64,000 nucleotides of DNA. It comes from Parasphingopyxis marina. GTDB taxonomy: Bacteria > Pseudomonadota > Alphaproteobacteria > Sphingomonadales > Sphingomonadaceae. The position numbers were made by a program, and so were the translations under genes. Under the pieces are notes generated by a model. It ran no database searches. It was not told where the DNA came from and worked only from the letters and a program-made list of their open reading frames with translations. The DNA lies in assembly GCF_014237875.1 (NCBI RefSeq), contig NZ_JACJVJ010000001.1:236501-300500 (forward strand), in the 5' to 3' direction. Positions 53,584-61,459 of this stretch are shown here, piece after piece. Every line of letters begins with the position of its first letter. Position 1 is the first letter of the stretch.

Positions 53584-54314
53584 GCGCCGGGCTTGGGGCG
53601 TCGCCCGCGCCCCGCTTCGCGCGGCGGATTGCGGAGCAGCCCGGTCGGATCGGCCAGCCGCCCGCTATCGAGCCGCATCATCTGCGCATTCGACACCCGG
53701 CTCAGCAGATGGATGTCATGGGTCGCCACCACCATCGTCGTGCCGAGCTTGTTGAGCGCATCGAACAGATGGAGCAACCGCGCCGCCATTTCAGGATCGA
53801 CATTGCCGGTCGGCTCGTCGGCGATCAGGATTTCCGGCCGGTGGATCACCGCGCGCGCGATCGCCACCCGCTGCTGCTCGCCGCCCGACAGCGTCGCCGG
53901 CCTTGCGCTCGCCCGGTCGGCGAGCCCGACCCAGGCCAGCATCTCGTTGACCGGCGAGACGAGCTCGCTTTCCTCGACACCGGCGACGCGCAGCGGCAGC
54001 GCGATATTGTCGAAGGTCGAAAGGTGCGGGACGAGGCGGAAATCCTGGAAAACCACGCCGATCCGGCGGCGGAAGCCGGGCAGCCGATCGCGCGCCAGCG
54101 TCACCACATCGGTGTCGAACAGCCGGATCAACCCGCGGCTGGGCCGCTGGGACAGATAGAGCAGCTTCAGGAGTGACGTCTTGCCCGCACCCGAAGGTCC
54201 GGTCAGAAAATAGAAACCGCCCGTATCCAGAGAAAAGGAAACATCGGACAGGGTTTCCGCGCCGGTCCCGTAGCGCAGCCCGACATTTTCGAACTGGGCA
54301 ATTGTCGTCGCCAT
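53580..54314 (-). CDS. ftsE: cell division ATP-binding protein FtsE
   Basis: A 244-residue ABC ATPase. Walker A is GPSGAGKTSLLKLL, the signature is LSGGEQQRVAIARA, and Walker B is ILIADEPTGNVDPE. The segment FQDFRLVPHLSTFDNIALPL is typical of FtsE/LolD-type ATPases. ATG 54314 (MATTIAQFENVGLRYG) is preferred over a longer upstream frame. A basic C-terminal tail (RNPPREAGRGRRPKPGA) is extra. It starts the ftsE-ftsX-ydcF-plsC unit. Confidence 0.95.
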   Translation of the reverse strand: MATTIAQFENVGLRYGTGAETLSDVSFSLDTGGFYFLTGPSGAGKTSLLKLLYLSQRPSRGLIRLFDTDVVTLARDRLPGFRRRIGVVFQDFRLVPHLSTFDNIALPLRVAGVEESELVSPVNEMLAWVGLADRASARPATLSGGEQQRVAIARAVIHRPEILIADEPTGNVDPEMAARLLHLFDALNKLGTTMVVATHDIHLLSRVSNAQMMRLDSGRLADPTGLLRNPPREAGRGRRPKPGA

Positions 54315-54457
54315 GATCGCCGAGCCATGGCACAGCGCGCTATCCGCCGTAAAGCACACAATGCAAGGCGGTTAGCGGCTTGCCAGCAAGGGCCCTGCGC
54401 GCGTAGATCGGGCGAGGCTTAGAACCCTGTTTTGCAACGAGTTGGCGTCCCTTTCGC

Positions 54458-55240
54458 ATGATCCTCCAGTGCCCGGCCTGTTCGACCCGCTATCTGGTTC
54501 CCGATACGGCGATCGGCGTCGACGGGAGACAGGTGCGCTGCGCCAGTTGCAAGCATAGCTGGTTCGCCGAAGGCGCCGCGCTCGCGCCGCCCCCTGCCCC
54601 GGCTCCTTCACCGCCGCCGCCACCCCCCGCGCCGCCGCCCGCCGAGCCCGTGCAGCGGGAATTTCCCGATACCCCGCCGCCCGTCGCCGAAGAGCCGGTG
54701 CGCGAGGAAGTGGCGAGCACGCGGCGAGTGCGCGATTTCGTACGCCATGACGCGGAGGAGGCGGATACCGATCCTTTCGGCTACGAACCGCCCTTCAAGC
54801 CGCGGCGCAACCCGGCGAAAATGTGGACGGCGATCGCGATCGGCCTCTTCCTCATCCTGGGATCGGCGATCGGCGCGCTCGCCTGGTTTGGCCCCCCCGG
54901 CTTCCTTTCGGGGATCGGAATCGGCGAGGACGCCGCCGAGAGCGCGCTCGACGTCCAGCTCGTGCGTGCGCCCGAGCGGCGAACGCTCGCGAGCGGGCAT
55001 GAGCTGCTGTCGATCTCCGGCCGCATCGTCAACATGACCGACGAGGAACAGCAGGTCCCCGATATCCGCGCCGAGCTGCGCAACGCCCAGGGCACCGTCG
55101 TTTATGACTGGACGATCCAGGCGCCACAGCGCACATTGCCGGCGCGGGAAATGGTAGAGTTCAATTCGGCGGAAATCGACATTCCAAGAAGCGCCGAAGA
55201 ATTGAACCTCAAATTCGTGCCTTTCGACGGGGCTTCCTGA
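54458..55240 (+). CDS. MJ0042-type zinc-ribbon protein with one membrane helix
   Basis: A 260-residue protein. The N-terminal zinc ribbon uses two CxxC pairs ([20 protein letters not shown], then [13 protein letters not shown]). A Pro/Glu-rich disordered linker follows, then one membrane helix ([20 protein letters not shown]) and a C-terminal periplasmic domain ([20 protein letters not shown]) like DUF3426. Such proteins are common beside ftsEX in alphaproteobacteria. Function unknown; it may sense or scaffold at the membrane. Confidence 0.87.
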   Translation: MILQCPACSTRYLVPDTAIGVDGRQVRCASCKHSWFAEGAALAPPPAPAPSPPPPPPAPPPAEPVQREFPDTPPPVAEEPVREEVASTRRVRDFVRHDAEEADTDPFGYEPPFKPRRNPAKMWTAIAIGLFLILGSAIGALAWFGPPGFLSGIGIGEDAAESALDVQLVRAPERRTLASGHELLSISGRIVNMTDEEQQVPDIRAELRNAQGTVVYDWTIQAPQRTLPAREMVEFNSAEIDIPRSAEELNLKFVPFDGAS

Positions 55241-55281
55241 ACGGGAACCGGTGAGGGGCACCCAGCCATGGGAGACCCGCA

Positions 55282-56379
55282 ATCCATATCGGCATTTTAA
55301 CAGGGGGCGGAGACGTTCCGGGGCTCAATGCGTGTATCCGCGCGATCACGCTCGGCGCCATCGATCTCGGCTGGCAGGTCACCGGCTTTCGCCGGGGCTG
55401 GGAAGGGTTTCTGCGGATCGACCCGTCCGATCCCGAAACCATCGCCCATCAGAGCTGGACGCTCGACCGGGAAAGGGTGCGCGGCATCGATCGCACCGGC
55501 GGCACCATCCTCCATACTTCGCGCACCGATCCGCGCACGCAGGAAGCGGGCGACCGTACCGGCCATGTGCTCGACGTGCTCGACAAGCTCGGCATCGACG
55601 CGATGGTGACCTTGGGCGGCGACGGCACCCTGCGCTTTTCGGCCCATCTTTCGGGCCAGGGCTTTCCCGTCATCTCGGTGCCCAAGACGATGGACAATGA
55701 CGTGTTCGGCACCGATTATTGCATCGGCTTCTCGACCGCGATCTCGCGCTCGGTCGAGGCGATCAACGCGTTGCGCACCACCACCGGCAGCCATGAACGG
55801 ATCGGCATCGTCGAACTGTTCGGCCGGCGCTCGGGCGAGACCGCGCTGCTCGCCGGTTTTCTTGCCCAGGTCGATCGCACCGTCATCGCCGAAGTGCCCG
55901 CCGATCCGGGCGCGCTGCTCCCGCTGCTCGTCGAGGATCGGCACCATAGCGGCGCCAATTACGCGATGTGCGTGATTTCCGAAGGCGCGCGCATCCAGGG
56001 CGAAGAGAAGAATGCCGAGCTGGGCATGACCGGGACGCAGCGGTCCGACGAAGGCGTCGGCCACAGGCTGGCGCGGACGATCGAGGAGGAAACCGGCGTC
56101 GGCACCGTCGTCCAGGAACTCGCCTATCTGATGCGGGCGGGCGAGCCCGATGCGATGGACCGGATGGTCGGCTTCGCGTTCGGCGGGCTCGCCGTGCAAC
56201 TGCTGCGCGACAAGAATGCCGGGCGGATGGTGGCGCTGAAGGACGGCAATTATTGCCATGTCCCGATCGCGACGCTGCTCGAAGGTTCGAAGACCGTCGA
56301 CGTGCGCAACCTTTACGACCGCGAGGCCTATCGCGCCAAGCTGATGCGCGTCGAAGGGATGCCGATGTTCCTCTACTAG
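55282..56379 (+). CDS. pfkA: 6-phosphofructokinase, apparently with a non-standard start or frameshift
   Basis: The 365-residue reading has the full PFK fold: IGILTGGGDVPGLNACIRAI, LGGDGTLRFSAHLSGQGFPV, VPKTMDNDVFGTDYCIGFST, ERIGIVELFGRRSGETALLA. It phosphorylates fructose 6-phosphate. Gly 115 in GGDGT suggests ATP as donor, but Lys 135 in PKTMDND is found in PPi-type and some atypical ATP enzymes, so the donor is open. The frame has no ATG, GTG or TTG before the conserved N-terminus; the stop at 55252 blocks extension. ATC 55282, seven bases after GGGAG, is my best start. Confidence 0.88.
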   Translation: MHIGILTGGGDVPGLNACIRAITLGAIDLGWQVTGFRRGWEGFLRIDPSDPETIAHQSWTLDRERVRGIDRTGGTILHTSRTDPRTQEAGDRTGHVLDVLDKLGIDAMVTLGGDGTLRFSAHLSGQGFPVISVPKTMDNDVFGTDYCIGFSTAISRSVEAINALRTTTGSHERIGIVELFGRRSGETALLAGFLAQVDRTVIAEVPADPGALLPLLVEDRHHSGANYAMCVISEGARIQGEEKNAELGMTGTQRSDEGVGHRLARTIEEETGVGTVVQELAYLMRAGEPDAMDRMVGFAFGGLAVQLLRDKNAGRMVALKDGNYCHVPIATLLEGSKTVDVRNLYDREAYRAKLMRVEGMPMFLY

Positions 56380-56393
56380 GCGCGCCCGGCGAC

Positions 56394-56630
56394 CTAGTGG
56401 AATTCGAACAGGCGCAGCTCGCGGCGTTCCCCGGCCGGGGCGGCGCGATCCCGATAGCGGGCGAGATGGGGGACGCGATCCGCGCGCCGCTGCTCGCGGC
56501 CGAAATCCGTGAAATCGATCTCTTCGCCGGGCAGGATGACCGCGCTCGCCCGGGCCCGCGCCTCTGCGCCCGGCCGGCGCGGCGAATCCGCGACGAGAAT
56601 CGCGAGGGCGAGAGCGAAAGCGGCGGCCAT
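56394..56630 (-). CDS. small putative secreted or anchored protein
   Basis: A 78-codon frame with a hydrophobic start (MAAAFALALAILVADSPRRP) and a basic, Arg-rich remainder. The ATG has a strong ribosome site, GAGGGG, four bases ahead, which supports translation. It converges on the phosphofructokinase gene. I recognise no family; chance is possible, since the region is GC-rich and short. Confidence 0.45.
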   Translation of the reverse strand: MAAAFALALAILVADSPRRPGAEARARASAVILPGEEIDFTDFGREQRRADRVPHLARYRDRAAPAGERRELRLFEFH

Positions 56631-56769
56631 TGCCCCTCGCTAACCCCCGGAAAAGCGCGAAAGAAGGTTAAGAAATGGTTAACAGCAGCGAAAAGGCGTG
56701 GAAAAGAGCGTTAATTCGCGGCGTTTGCCGGTTTTTCGTCCTGCGCGTCCGTCCGGGCGCGTTCTTGTG

Positions 56770-56836
56770 TTGCGCGCGCCCAACCGCTTTGCTAGAGGCA
56801 CGCGCCTGCCAGGGCCGGTCTGCACCGGCCTTTTTT
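56770..56836 (+). promoter_or_regulatory. putative promoter and terminator-like hairpin before tRNA-Leu
   Basis: TTGCGC (56770-56775) and a TAGAGG or GCTAGA element (around 56791-56798) could be the tRNA promoter. Downstream, GGCCGGT (56813-56819) and ACCGGCC (56824-56830) form a perfect stem with loop CTGC and six T after it, a complete terminator shape only eight bases before the tRNA. Either it ends an upstream transcript or it lies in the tRNA leader. Confidence 0.45.
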
Positions 56837-56844
56837 GAAAATGT

Positions 56845-56931
56845 GCGGTCGTGGCGGAACTGGTAGACGCGCAACGTTGAGGTCGTTGTGGGCGAAAGCC
56901 CGTGGAAGTTCGAGTCTTCTCGACCGCACCA
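56845..56931 (+). tRNA. tRNA-Leu (anticodon GAG)
   Basis: An 87-base class II tRNA. The acceptor stem is GCGGTCG with CGACCGC, the discriminator is A, and CCA is encoded. The D-arm includes GGCGGAACTGGTAGACGC. The anticodon stem CAACG/CGTTG holds loop TTGAGGT, giving anticodon GAG for CUC and CUU. The long variable arm GGGCGAAAGCCC and T-arm GTTCGAGTC are as expected for tRNA-Leu. The flanks carry a perfect 10-base inverted repeat. Confidence 0.96.
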
Positions 56932-56968
56932 TTTTCAAACAGTTTCAGAGATTTACGGGAAAATCGGC

Positions 56969-56989
56969 AAAGTCGCGCGGCGCGACTTT
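56969..56989. terminator. hairpin between tRNA-Leu and the usher gene
   Basis: AAAGTCGC (56969-56976) and GCGACTTT (56982-56989) form a perfect 8-bp stem with loop GCGGC. It lies where the plus-strand tRNA transcript and the minus-strand usher transcript meet, so it may serve both. Confidence 0.45.
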
Positions 56990-57062
56990 GTAGCGGTCAG
57001 AATTTCCCTGGCAGGAAATCGCCGCGCCAGCCCGAATAGGTCGAGTCTGACAAATCGAAGCC

Positions 57063-59747
57063 TTATTCGGCCGCGGCGACCGGGGCCGGGGCGGCGCTGC
57101 CGACGGCGATCGTGCCGAGGCGCACCGTGTCGTCCTCGTCGGTCACGAAGGCGCGGCGGCCGAGCTGGGCCGGGGCGCCGATCGCATCGGCAGAAAGCCG
57201 GGCGAGGCGCACCGAGTATTCGCCATAGGGCACGCCTTCGAACAGAAAGAAGCCGTCGAAATCGCTCCGCGCCGTCTTCACGACCATGCCTTCGACATCG
57301 ACCAGCTCCAGATCGACGCCCTCGAGCGCACCGCCACCCGCACGGACCAGGATTCCCTCGATTTCGCCGGCGCTGACCAGCGGCAGTTCGACGACCGCCG
57401 AGATTCCGGGGCGCGGCGTCACGACCACGCCGGGTCCGCGCGGCTGGACGAAGGGATCGGACAGCGACGAGGTATCGATGCCGACGAGAACGGGGCGATA
57501 GGGCGCAAGGCCGGTGACGATCGCAAAGCCGTTTGCATCGGTCGGCTCGTTGGACGGCGCCCGGCCGGTGGTGATCTGCACGCCTTCCTCATAGGGTTCG
57601 TTCGGCTGGCGGGTGCCGTCATTGTTGAGATCGCGGAAGACCCGCGCAACCGCCTGGCCGCCGCTCGCCAGCTTGTCGGCGGTCATCTGCACGCCGCCGC
57701 GCGGGCTCGGGCCGATCGAAAAAACGAGATTGAGCCCCGCCGCCACCGATCCGTCGGTCGCCGCTTCGGCCGATGCCGTCACCGCGAGCCGGCGGAAATG
57801 CCGGACATAGCCGACGCTGGCGCGCGCGCGATCGAGATCCGCCTGATAGCCGAGCTCCGCGCGCCACGAACTGTTTTCGCCATTGCCCCATTCGGCCGTC
57901 AGCGCCGCGCTTTCAAAGGCGGTGGACGGCGCAAGCCGCCAGCGCGCTTCCCCGCGCAGGCGAACCCGTCCGATCCGGCCATTGGCCAGCATGCCGGCTA
58001 TGGTTTCGGTCGGCGGATCGGCGCTGCCGGCAATCGTCTGGCGCCGGAAGCCGAATTCGCCGGTCACCGCGAAACGGCGCAGATTGGCGGAAATCCGGGC
58101 CGCGACGTCGATCTGGTCGACCCCGCCCGCGCGCGTCAGATAAGTGCCCTGCACGCGTAGCGGCATGACGGCACGCCCGAGTTGGATGCTGTGATCGACC
58201 GAAAGGCTGTGCCGGCCGGTCACATTGGTGCCGTAGCGCTCGGTACGGAAATCGCGGGCAAAAATCGATTCCGCGCTCACATAGGCGCGCCCGAAACGCC
58301 CGAGAAACTGCGCCCGCGCCGCATAACCGCCATTGTCGGACCAGGCGCCCGTCATCTCGACCAGCGCGGGGCCGACCGCCCGGCGCACCGACCCTTCGAG
58401 AACCGTGACCCGTTCGTCGGCGATCACCAGGCTGTTGACGTGAAAGGCGAGCGAGGTTTTCGCGTTGAGCCCGCGTTCGACCGCGAAACCAGCCCGCCAA
58501 TTGGCCGCGCGCACGAACGCATTGGCGTCAAGATTGACGAGATCGCGATTGTCCTGGCTGACGCCCGCCCAATACCAGGTCTGGCGCGGCGGAATGCTCT
58601 CCACGCCGACATTGACGATTTCGGTTTCGCGCCGGACCTGGCCCTGGGGGCCGTACAGCACGATTTCGAAGCGGTTGATCCCGTAGCGCAGCTCGACATC
58701 GACAAATTCGTACCGGCCATCGCCGCGATCCATCGAAAAGGCCAGCAATTGGCCGTTGCGATAGAGTTCGGCCTCCCATCCGCTGGGCAATTCGCCGCGA
58801 AAGGTCCGCCGGTCGAAACTGTCGGGCTGGTCGAGCGGCCGGTTGGTGACGACCGCGCCGCGGCCCGGGGTCGGCTGGATCGCGATCGGCGAATACTGGC
58901 TCGTGACGTCACCGATCGCGAAATGGGTCGCGCCGAGCGGCCCCAGCAAATTGCCCGCCGGCGAACTGCGGAAAGCCCGCATTCTCAGCGATTGCGGCGT
59001 TCCGCGATCGTCCGAAGCGAGCCGCGCATCGACCGATGCCGTCAAGACTTCACCGGCGGCATAAATCTCGTAGCGGCGCTCGATACCGCTGCGATTGCGT
59101 TGCCGATCACGCAAACCGCCCAATGTCAGCACGACATCGACCGACGGCGTGCGCCACATCCGGTAGGGCATATCGGCCTGGGGAAGGGTCGAAAGATCGA
59201 AATCGAGGCGCGGGCGCAGCCGGGAGGCGCGCGCCTGGCGCTCGAGCGCCATTTGCACGGGCAAAGGCTGGTCGGAGCTCAGCACCAGCAGCGCGTTGCG
59301 CATATCGGCTTCCATCTCGATGCCAAGCCAGCTCGCCAGCGCCTGGGTGGCCACGCACCAGCCCTCGGGCGTGTCGTAAATGACGCCTTCGGGCAGATTC
59401 TCGCTGGCCTCGCCGAACCGGACGCGGCCCCGGCCCCTGTCTATAACTATTTGGTTTTCTTCGTTAAAAGCCCAACCTTCGGCGCGATTCGTATCCTCAT
59501 CGATGGAAACGGGCACGTCCAGCGCGGCGATCGTATCGGCAAGATCGATGCAGATGCTGCCGGGCGTCTGATAGCCGCGAACCCCGTCGCCGAGCCGATA
59601 TTCGCCGAGACGGACGTCGAAAAGCAGGGAATCGTCGGGATTGGGCTCCCATCCGCCGCCGCCGGCCTGGGCGTGACCGGTCGAGACGGCGAAAAACGCC
59701 GCCAGTCCGGCCAGGAAAATCTGTGTTTTACGCCCCCAGCGAAGCAT
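57063..59747 (-). CDS. usher-like outer-membrane protein with C-terminal regulatory-like beta domain
   Basis: An 894-residue exported protein (signal TQIFLAGLAAFFAVSTGHAQ). The central part is a long beta-rich barrel with usher-like plug features (FRGELPSGWEAELYRNGQLL, VDVELRYGINRFEIVLYGPQ, ETEIVNVG). The C-terminus holds an SdrD-B/carboxypeptidase-regulatory-like beta domain (VFRDLNNDGTRQPNEPYEEG, then DFDGFFLFEGVPYGEYSVRL). It should export and assemble the DUF4402 subunits. It differs from FimD-type ushers and is nearer the alternative CS1-type classes. It follows the chaperone gene by 27 bases. Confidence 0.82.
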   Translation of the reverse strand: MLRWGRKTQIFLAGLAAFFAVSTGHAQAGGGGWEPNPDDSLLFDVRLGEYRLGDGVRGYQTPGSICIDLADTIAALDVPVSIDEDTNRAEGWAFNEENQIVIDRGRGRVRFGEASENLPEGVIYDTPEGWCVATQALASWLGIEMEADMRNALLVLSSDQPLPVQMALERQARASRLRPRLDFDLSTLPQADMPYRMWRTPSVDVVLTLGGLRDRQRNRSGIERRYEIYAAGEVLTASVDARLASDDRGTPQSLRMRAFRSSPAGNLLGPLGATHFAIGDVTSQYSPIAIQPTPGRGAVVTNRPLDQPDSFDRRTFRGELPSGWEAELYRNGQLLAFSMDRGDGRYEFVDVELRYGINRFEIVLYGPQGQVRRETEIVNVGVESIPPRQTWYWAGVSQDNRDLVNLDANAFVRAANWRAGFAVERGLNAKTSLAFHVNSLVIADERVTVLEGSVRRAVGPALVEMTGAWSDNGGYAARAQFLGRFGRAYVSAESIFARDFRTERYGTNVTGRHSLSVDHSIQLGRAVMPLRVQGTYLTRAGGVDQIDVAARISANLRRFAVTGEFGFRRQTIAGSADPPTETIAGMLANGRIGRVRLRGEARWRLAPSTAFESAALTAEWGNGENSSWRAELGYQADLDRARASVGYVRHFRRLAVTASAEAATDGSVAAGLNLVFSIGPSPRGGVQMTADKLASGGQAVARVFRDLNNDGTRQPNEPYEEGVQITTGRAPSNEPTDANGFAIVTGLAPYRPVLVGIDTSSLSDPFVQPRGPGVVVTPRPGISAVVELPLVSAGEIEGILVRAGGGALEGVDLELVDVEGMVVKTARSDFDGFFLFEGVPYGEYSVRLARLSADAIGAPAQLGRRAFVTDEDDTVRLGTIAVGSAAPAPVAAAE

Positions 59748-59774
59748 GATCGCCCCGCCACCCGGATGCCGCGC

Positions 59775-60611
59775 CTAGCGCAGCACCGCCTGGGTTTCGG
59801 CAATCAGGCCACCGCCATCGCCATCGGGCTCGCGATACTGGATCCGTACCGGGCCGGCGAGCGTGCCCTGAAATTCCTCGCTGACCGGCACGATCACCGT
59901 GCGCTGGCCGATTTCGGTGTAAACGGCGATGCCGCGCGCCCGGGCGATCGGCAGGTCGATGCCCGGCCGGGTGACGATGACCTCGCCATAGGTCGATCGT
60001 TCCCCCTGGCGCGAAAGATCGAACTGGATCGCGCGCACGCCGTTATCCTCGACGATCCGGGGATTGGCGATGGCCGCGGTCGCCGTCAGATTGCCCTGGC
60101 GGACGATGATCGGGATGGTGACGCCGTAAACCGGGATCAGGCGGATCGCGAAGCCTTCGCTAGGCCCTTGATTTTCCTCGGCAACCGGGCGCGGGCGCGG
60201 AATCGCGCGAAACAGCATATGGACGCGATATTCGCCGTCCGGCAGGTCCTGCGGCGGCCGCACGCCGATCCGCACCGCCTGGGGCTGGTTCGGCGGCAAC
60301 ACCACGCGGCGCGGCGCATAGCGGATCATGTCCAGCGCCGCTTGTTCGGCTTCGTTCGCGTTTTCAATCTCTTCGAGACCGCCGTCCGGCGTCATCCGCC
60401 GCAGTTCGAGCGAAATCCGGTAGGTCGCCTCTTCGGTGCCGATATTGTTGAGGATCACCTCGGTCCCCCGCGATCCGTTGAGCACGACGCGGGTCGGCGC
60501 GACGAGCAGGTCGTTGGCATGCGCCGGGGCCGGGGCAACGGCGGCAGCGACCGCGAGGGCGGCGGCCGTGCAGGCAAAACGGGCACTTTTGGAAAGAAAG
60601 GCGAGTGTCAT
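59775..60611 (-). CDS. periplasmic PapD-like pilus chaperone
   Basis: A 278-residue protein. ATG 60611 has GGAG eight bases ahead and gives a signal peptide (MTLAFLSKSARF, then AAALAVAAAVAPAPAHA). The first Ig domain has LLVAPTRVVLNGSRGTEVIL, EATYRISLELRRMTPDGG and the strand RVVLPPNQPQAVRIGVRPP, the PapD G1-like region. The second domain follows, with FQGTLAGPVRIQYREPDG. It would hold DUF4402 subunits until usher delivery. Two hairpins separate it from the major pilin gene. Confidence 0.87.
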   Translation of the reverse strand: MTLAFLSKSARFACTAAALAVAAAVAPAPAHANDLLVAPTRVVLNGSRGTEVILNNIGTEEATYRISLELRRMTPDGGLEEIENANEAEQAALDMIRYAPRRVVLPPNQPQAVRIGVRPPQDLPDGEYRVHMLFRAIPRPRPVAEENQGPSEGFAIRLIPVYGVTIPIIVRQGNLTATAAIANPRIVEDNGVRAIQFDLSRQGERSTYGEVIVTRPGIDLPIARARGIAVYTEIGQRTVIVPVSEEFQGTLAGPVRIQYREPDGDGGGLIAETQAVLR

Positions 60612-60725
60612 TATGGGATCTCCGTCGGTATCGGCCGGGCAGGAAGATGAGCGCCCGGAAACACGCGAAGAACCTCGCAAATTTTGGTTATTATTCCGTC
60701 AAAATGCCGATTTGGGACGAAGAAA

Positions 60726-60791
60726 ATCCCGGTGGCGCCAAGGCGTCACCGGGATAGTTCAGGAAAACAGCGCCGGGGCCGAGGCCCCGGC
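60726..60791 (-). terminator. double hairpin between major pilin and chaperone genes
   Basis: On the minus strand, GCCGGGGCC/GGCCCCGGC (60791-60783 with 60780-60772) is followed by GCTGTTTTC. Then ATCCCGGTG/CACCGGGAT (60755-60747 with 60734-60726) is followed by TTTTCTTC. Such a leaky double stop would let pilin mRNA exceed chaperone-usher mRNA. Confidence 0.65.
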
Positions 60792-60809
60792 TACCGGTTT
60801 ACCGGCAAA

Positions 60810-61313
60810 TTACTGGTAGTTCGCGCTAACCGCGATCGTACCGGTATATACGCCGGTCGGCTGAGAAATGCCGACGTTGAGCGTGCCGCCGACATACAGC
60901 GGAACCGCCGCGCCGGTCATCGCCAGCGTGGCCGACGAGAAGTTGAACGCAACGCCCATGGTGTCGCCACCGCTGGTCAGAACGGCGCTCGAACCATTGT
61001 CGGTGATGTCGACGGTCTGGCCGTTCGAACCCGTGACGTTGAACTGGCCCGACGCATTGGTGCCGGCACAGGTGAGGCCGGCGCCGCAGGTGCGCGTACC
61101 GGCGGCGTTCGCCGCGATGGCGACCGTGCTGGCAGCCGTCGTGCTCGGAACGATCGTGCCGAAATCGAGATCGGCAGCCTGAACGATCGTGACCTGCTCG
61201 AGAATCTCGGCCGTCGCGGTCGCCGTAGCATCGGCAGCCTGGGCAGCGCTGGCACCGAGGCCAAGCGCGGCAACCGCCGAACCGGCGGCGATAGCGTTAA
61301 ACAGTTTGTTCAT
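60810..61313 (-). CDS. DUF4402 protein, probable major pilin
   Basis: A 167-residue exported protein. ATG 61313 follows AAGGGA and gives a signal peptide (NKLFNAIAAGSAVAALGLGA, cleavage after AQA). The mature part has the DUF4402 pattern: ILEQVTIVQAADLDFGTIVP near the start, GQFNVTGSNGQTVDITDNGS in the middle, and VGISQPTGVYTGTIAVSANY at the end. It contains a Cys pair (TCGAGLTC). Composition (Ala, Thr, Ser, Gly) and its own upstream region suit an abundant surface subunit. Confidence 0.85.
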   Translation of the reverse strand: MNKLFNAIAAGSAVAALGLGASAAQAADATATATAEILEQVTIVQAADLDFGTIVPSTTAASTVAIAANAAGTRTCGAGLTCAGTNASGQFNVTGSNGQTVDITDNGSSAVLTSGGDTMGVAFNFSSATLAMTGAAVPLYVGGTLNVGISQPTGVYTGTIAVSANYQ

Positions 61314-61365
61314 TATCTGGTCCCTTTTTTTCACATTTCCGAATTTTCGACTGAACGGAACGTGT

Positions 61366-61391
61366 CCCCCGCGCCATTCGGGGGCCTTTTT
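61366..61391 (+). terminator. hairpin with plus-strand T-run upstream of the major pilin
   Basis: CCCCCG (61366-61371) and CGGGGG (61379-61384) followed by CC and five T make a terminator shape reading away from the pilin gene. No plus-strand gene ends here. It may block antisense reading or simply be structure in the pilin leader. Confidence 0.35.
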
Positions 61392-61459
61392 GGCGGGACC
61401 TGCTTCAGATTTTGCTGATGGAACTGGTTAACGCGCGATTATTTTCCAATAACGGAAAT

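Noticed and set aside
55477-56379. ATG 55477 as the phosphofructokinase start
   Set aside because: It would remove the conserved ILTGGGDVPGLN nucleotide-binding loop, which is present in frame upstream.
58182-60650. Long plus-strand open frame opposite usher and chaperone
   Set aside because: It spans two real genes and their gap, and has no signal peptide or fold; a codon-bias artefact.
61366-61391. Plus-strand terminator as evidence of a hidden plus-strand gene
   Set aside because: No plus-strand frame with a fold or ribosome site ends there; it lies in the pilin leader.
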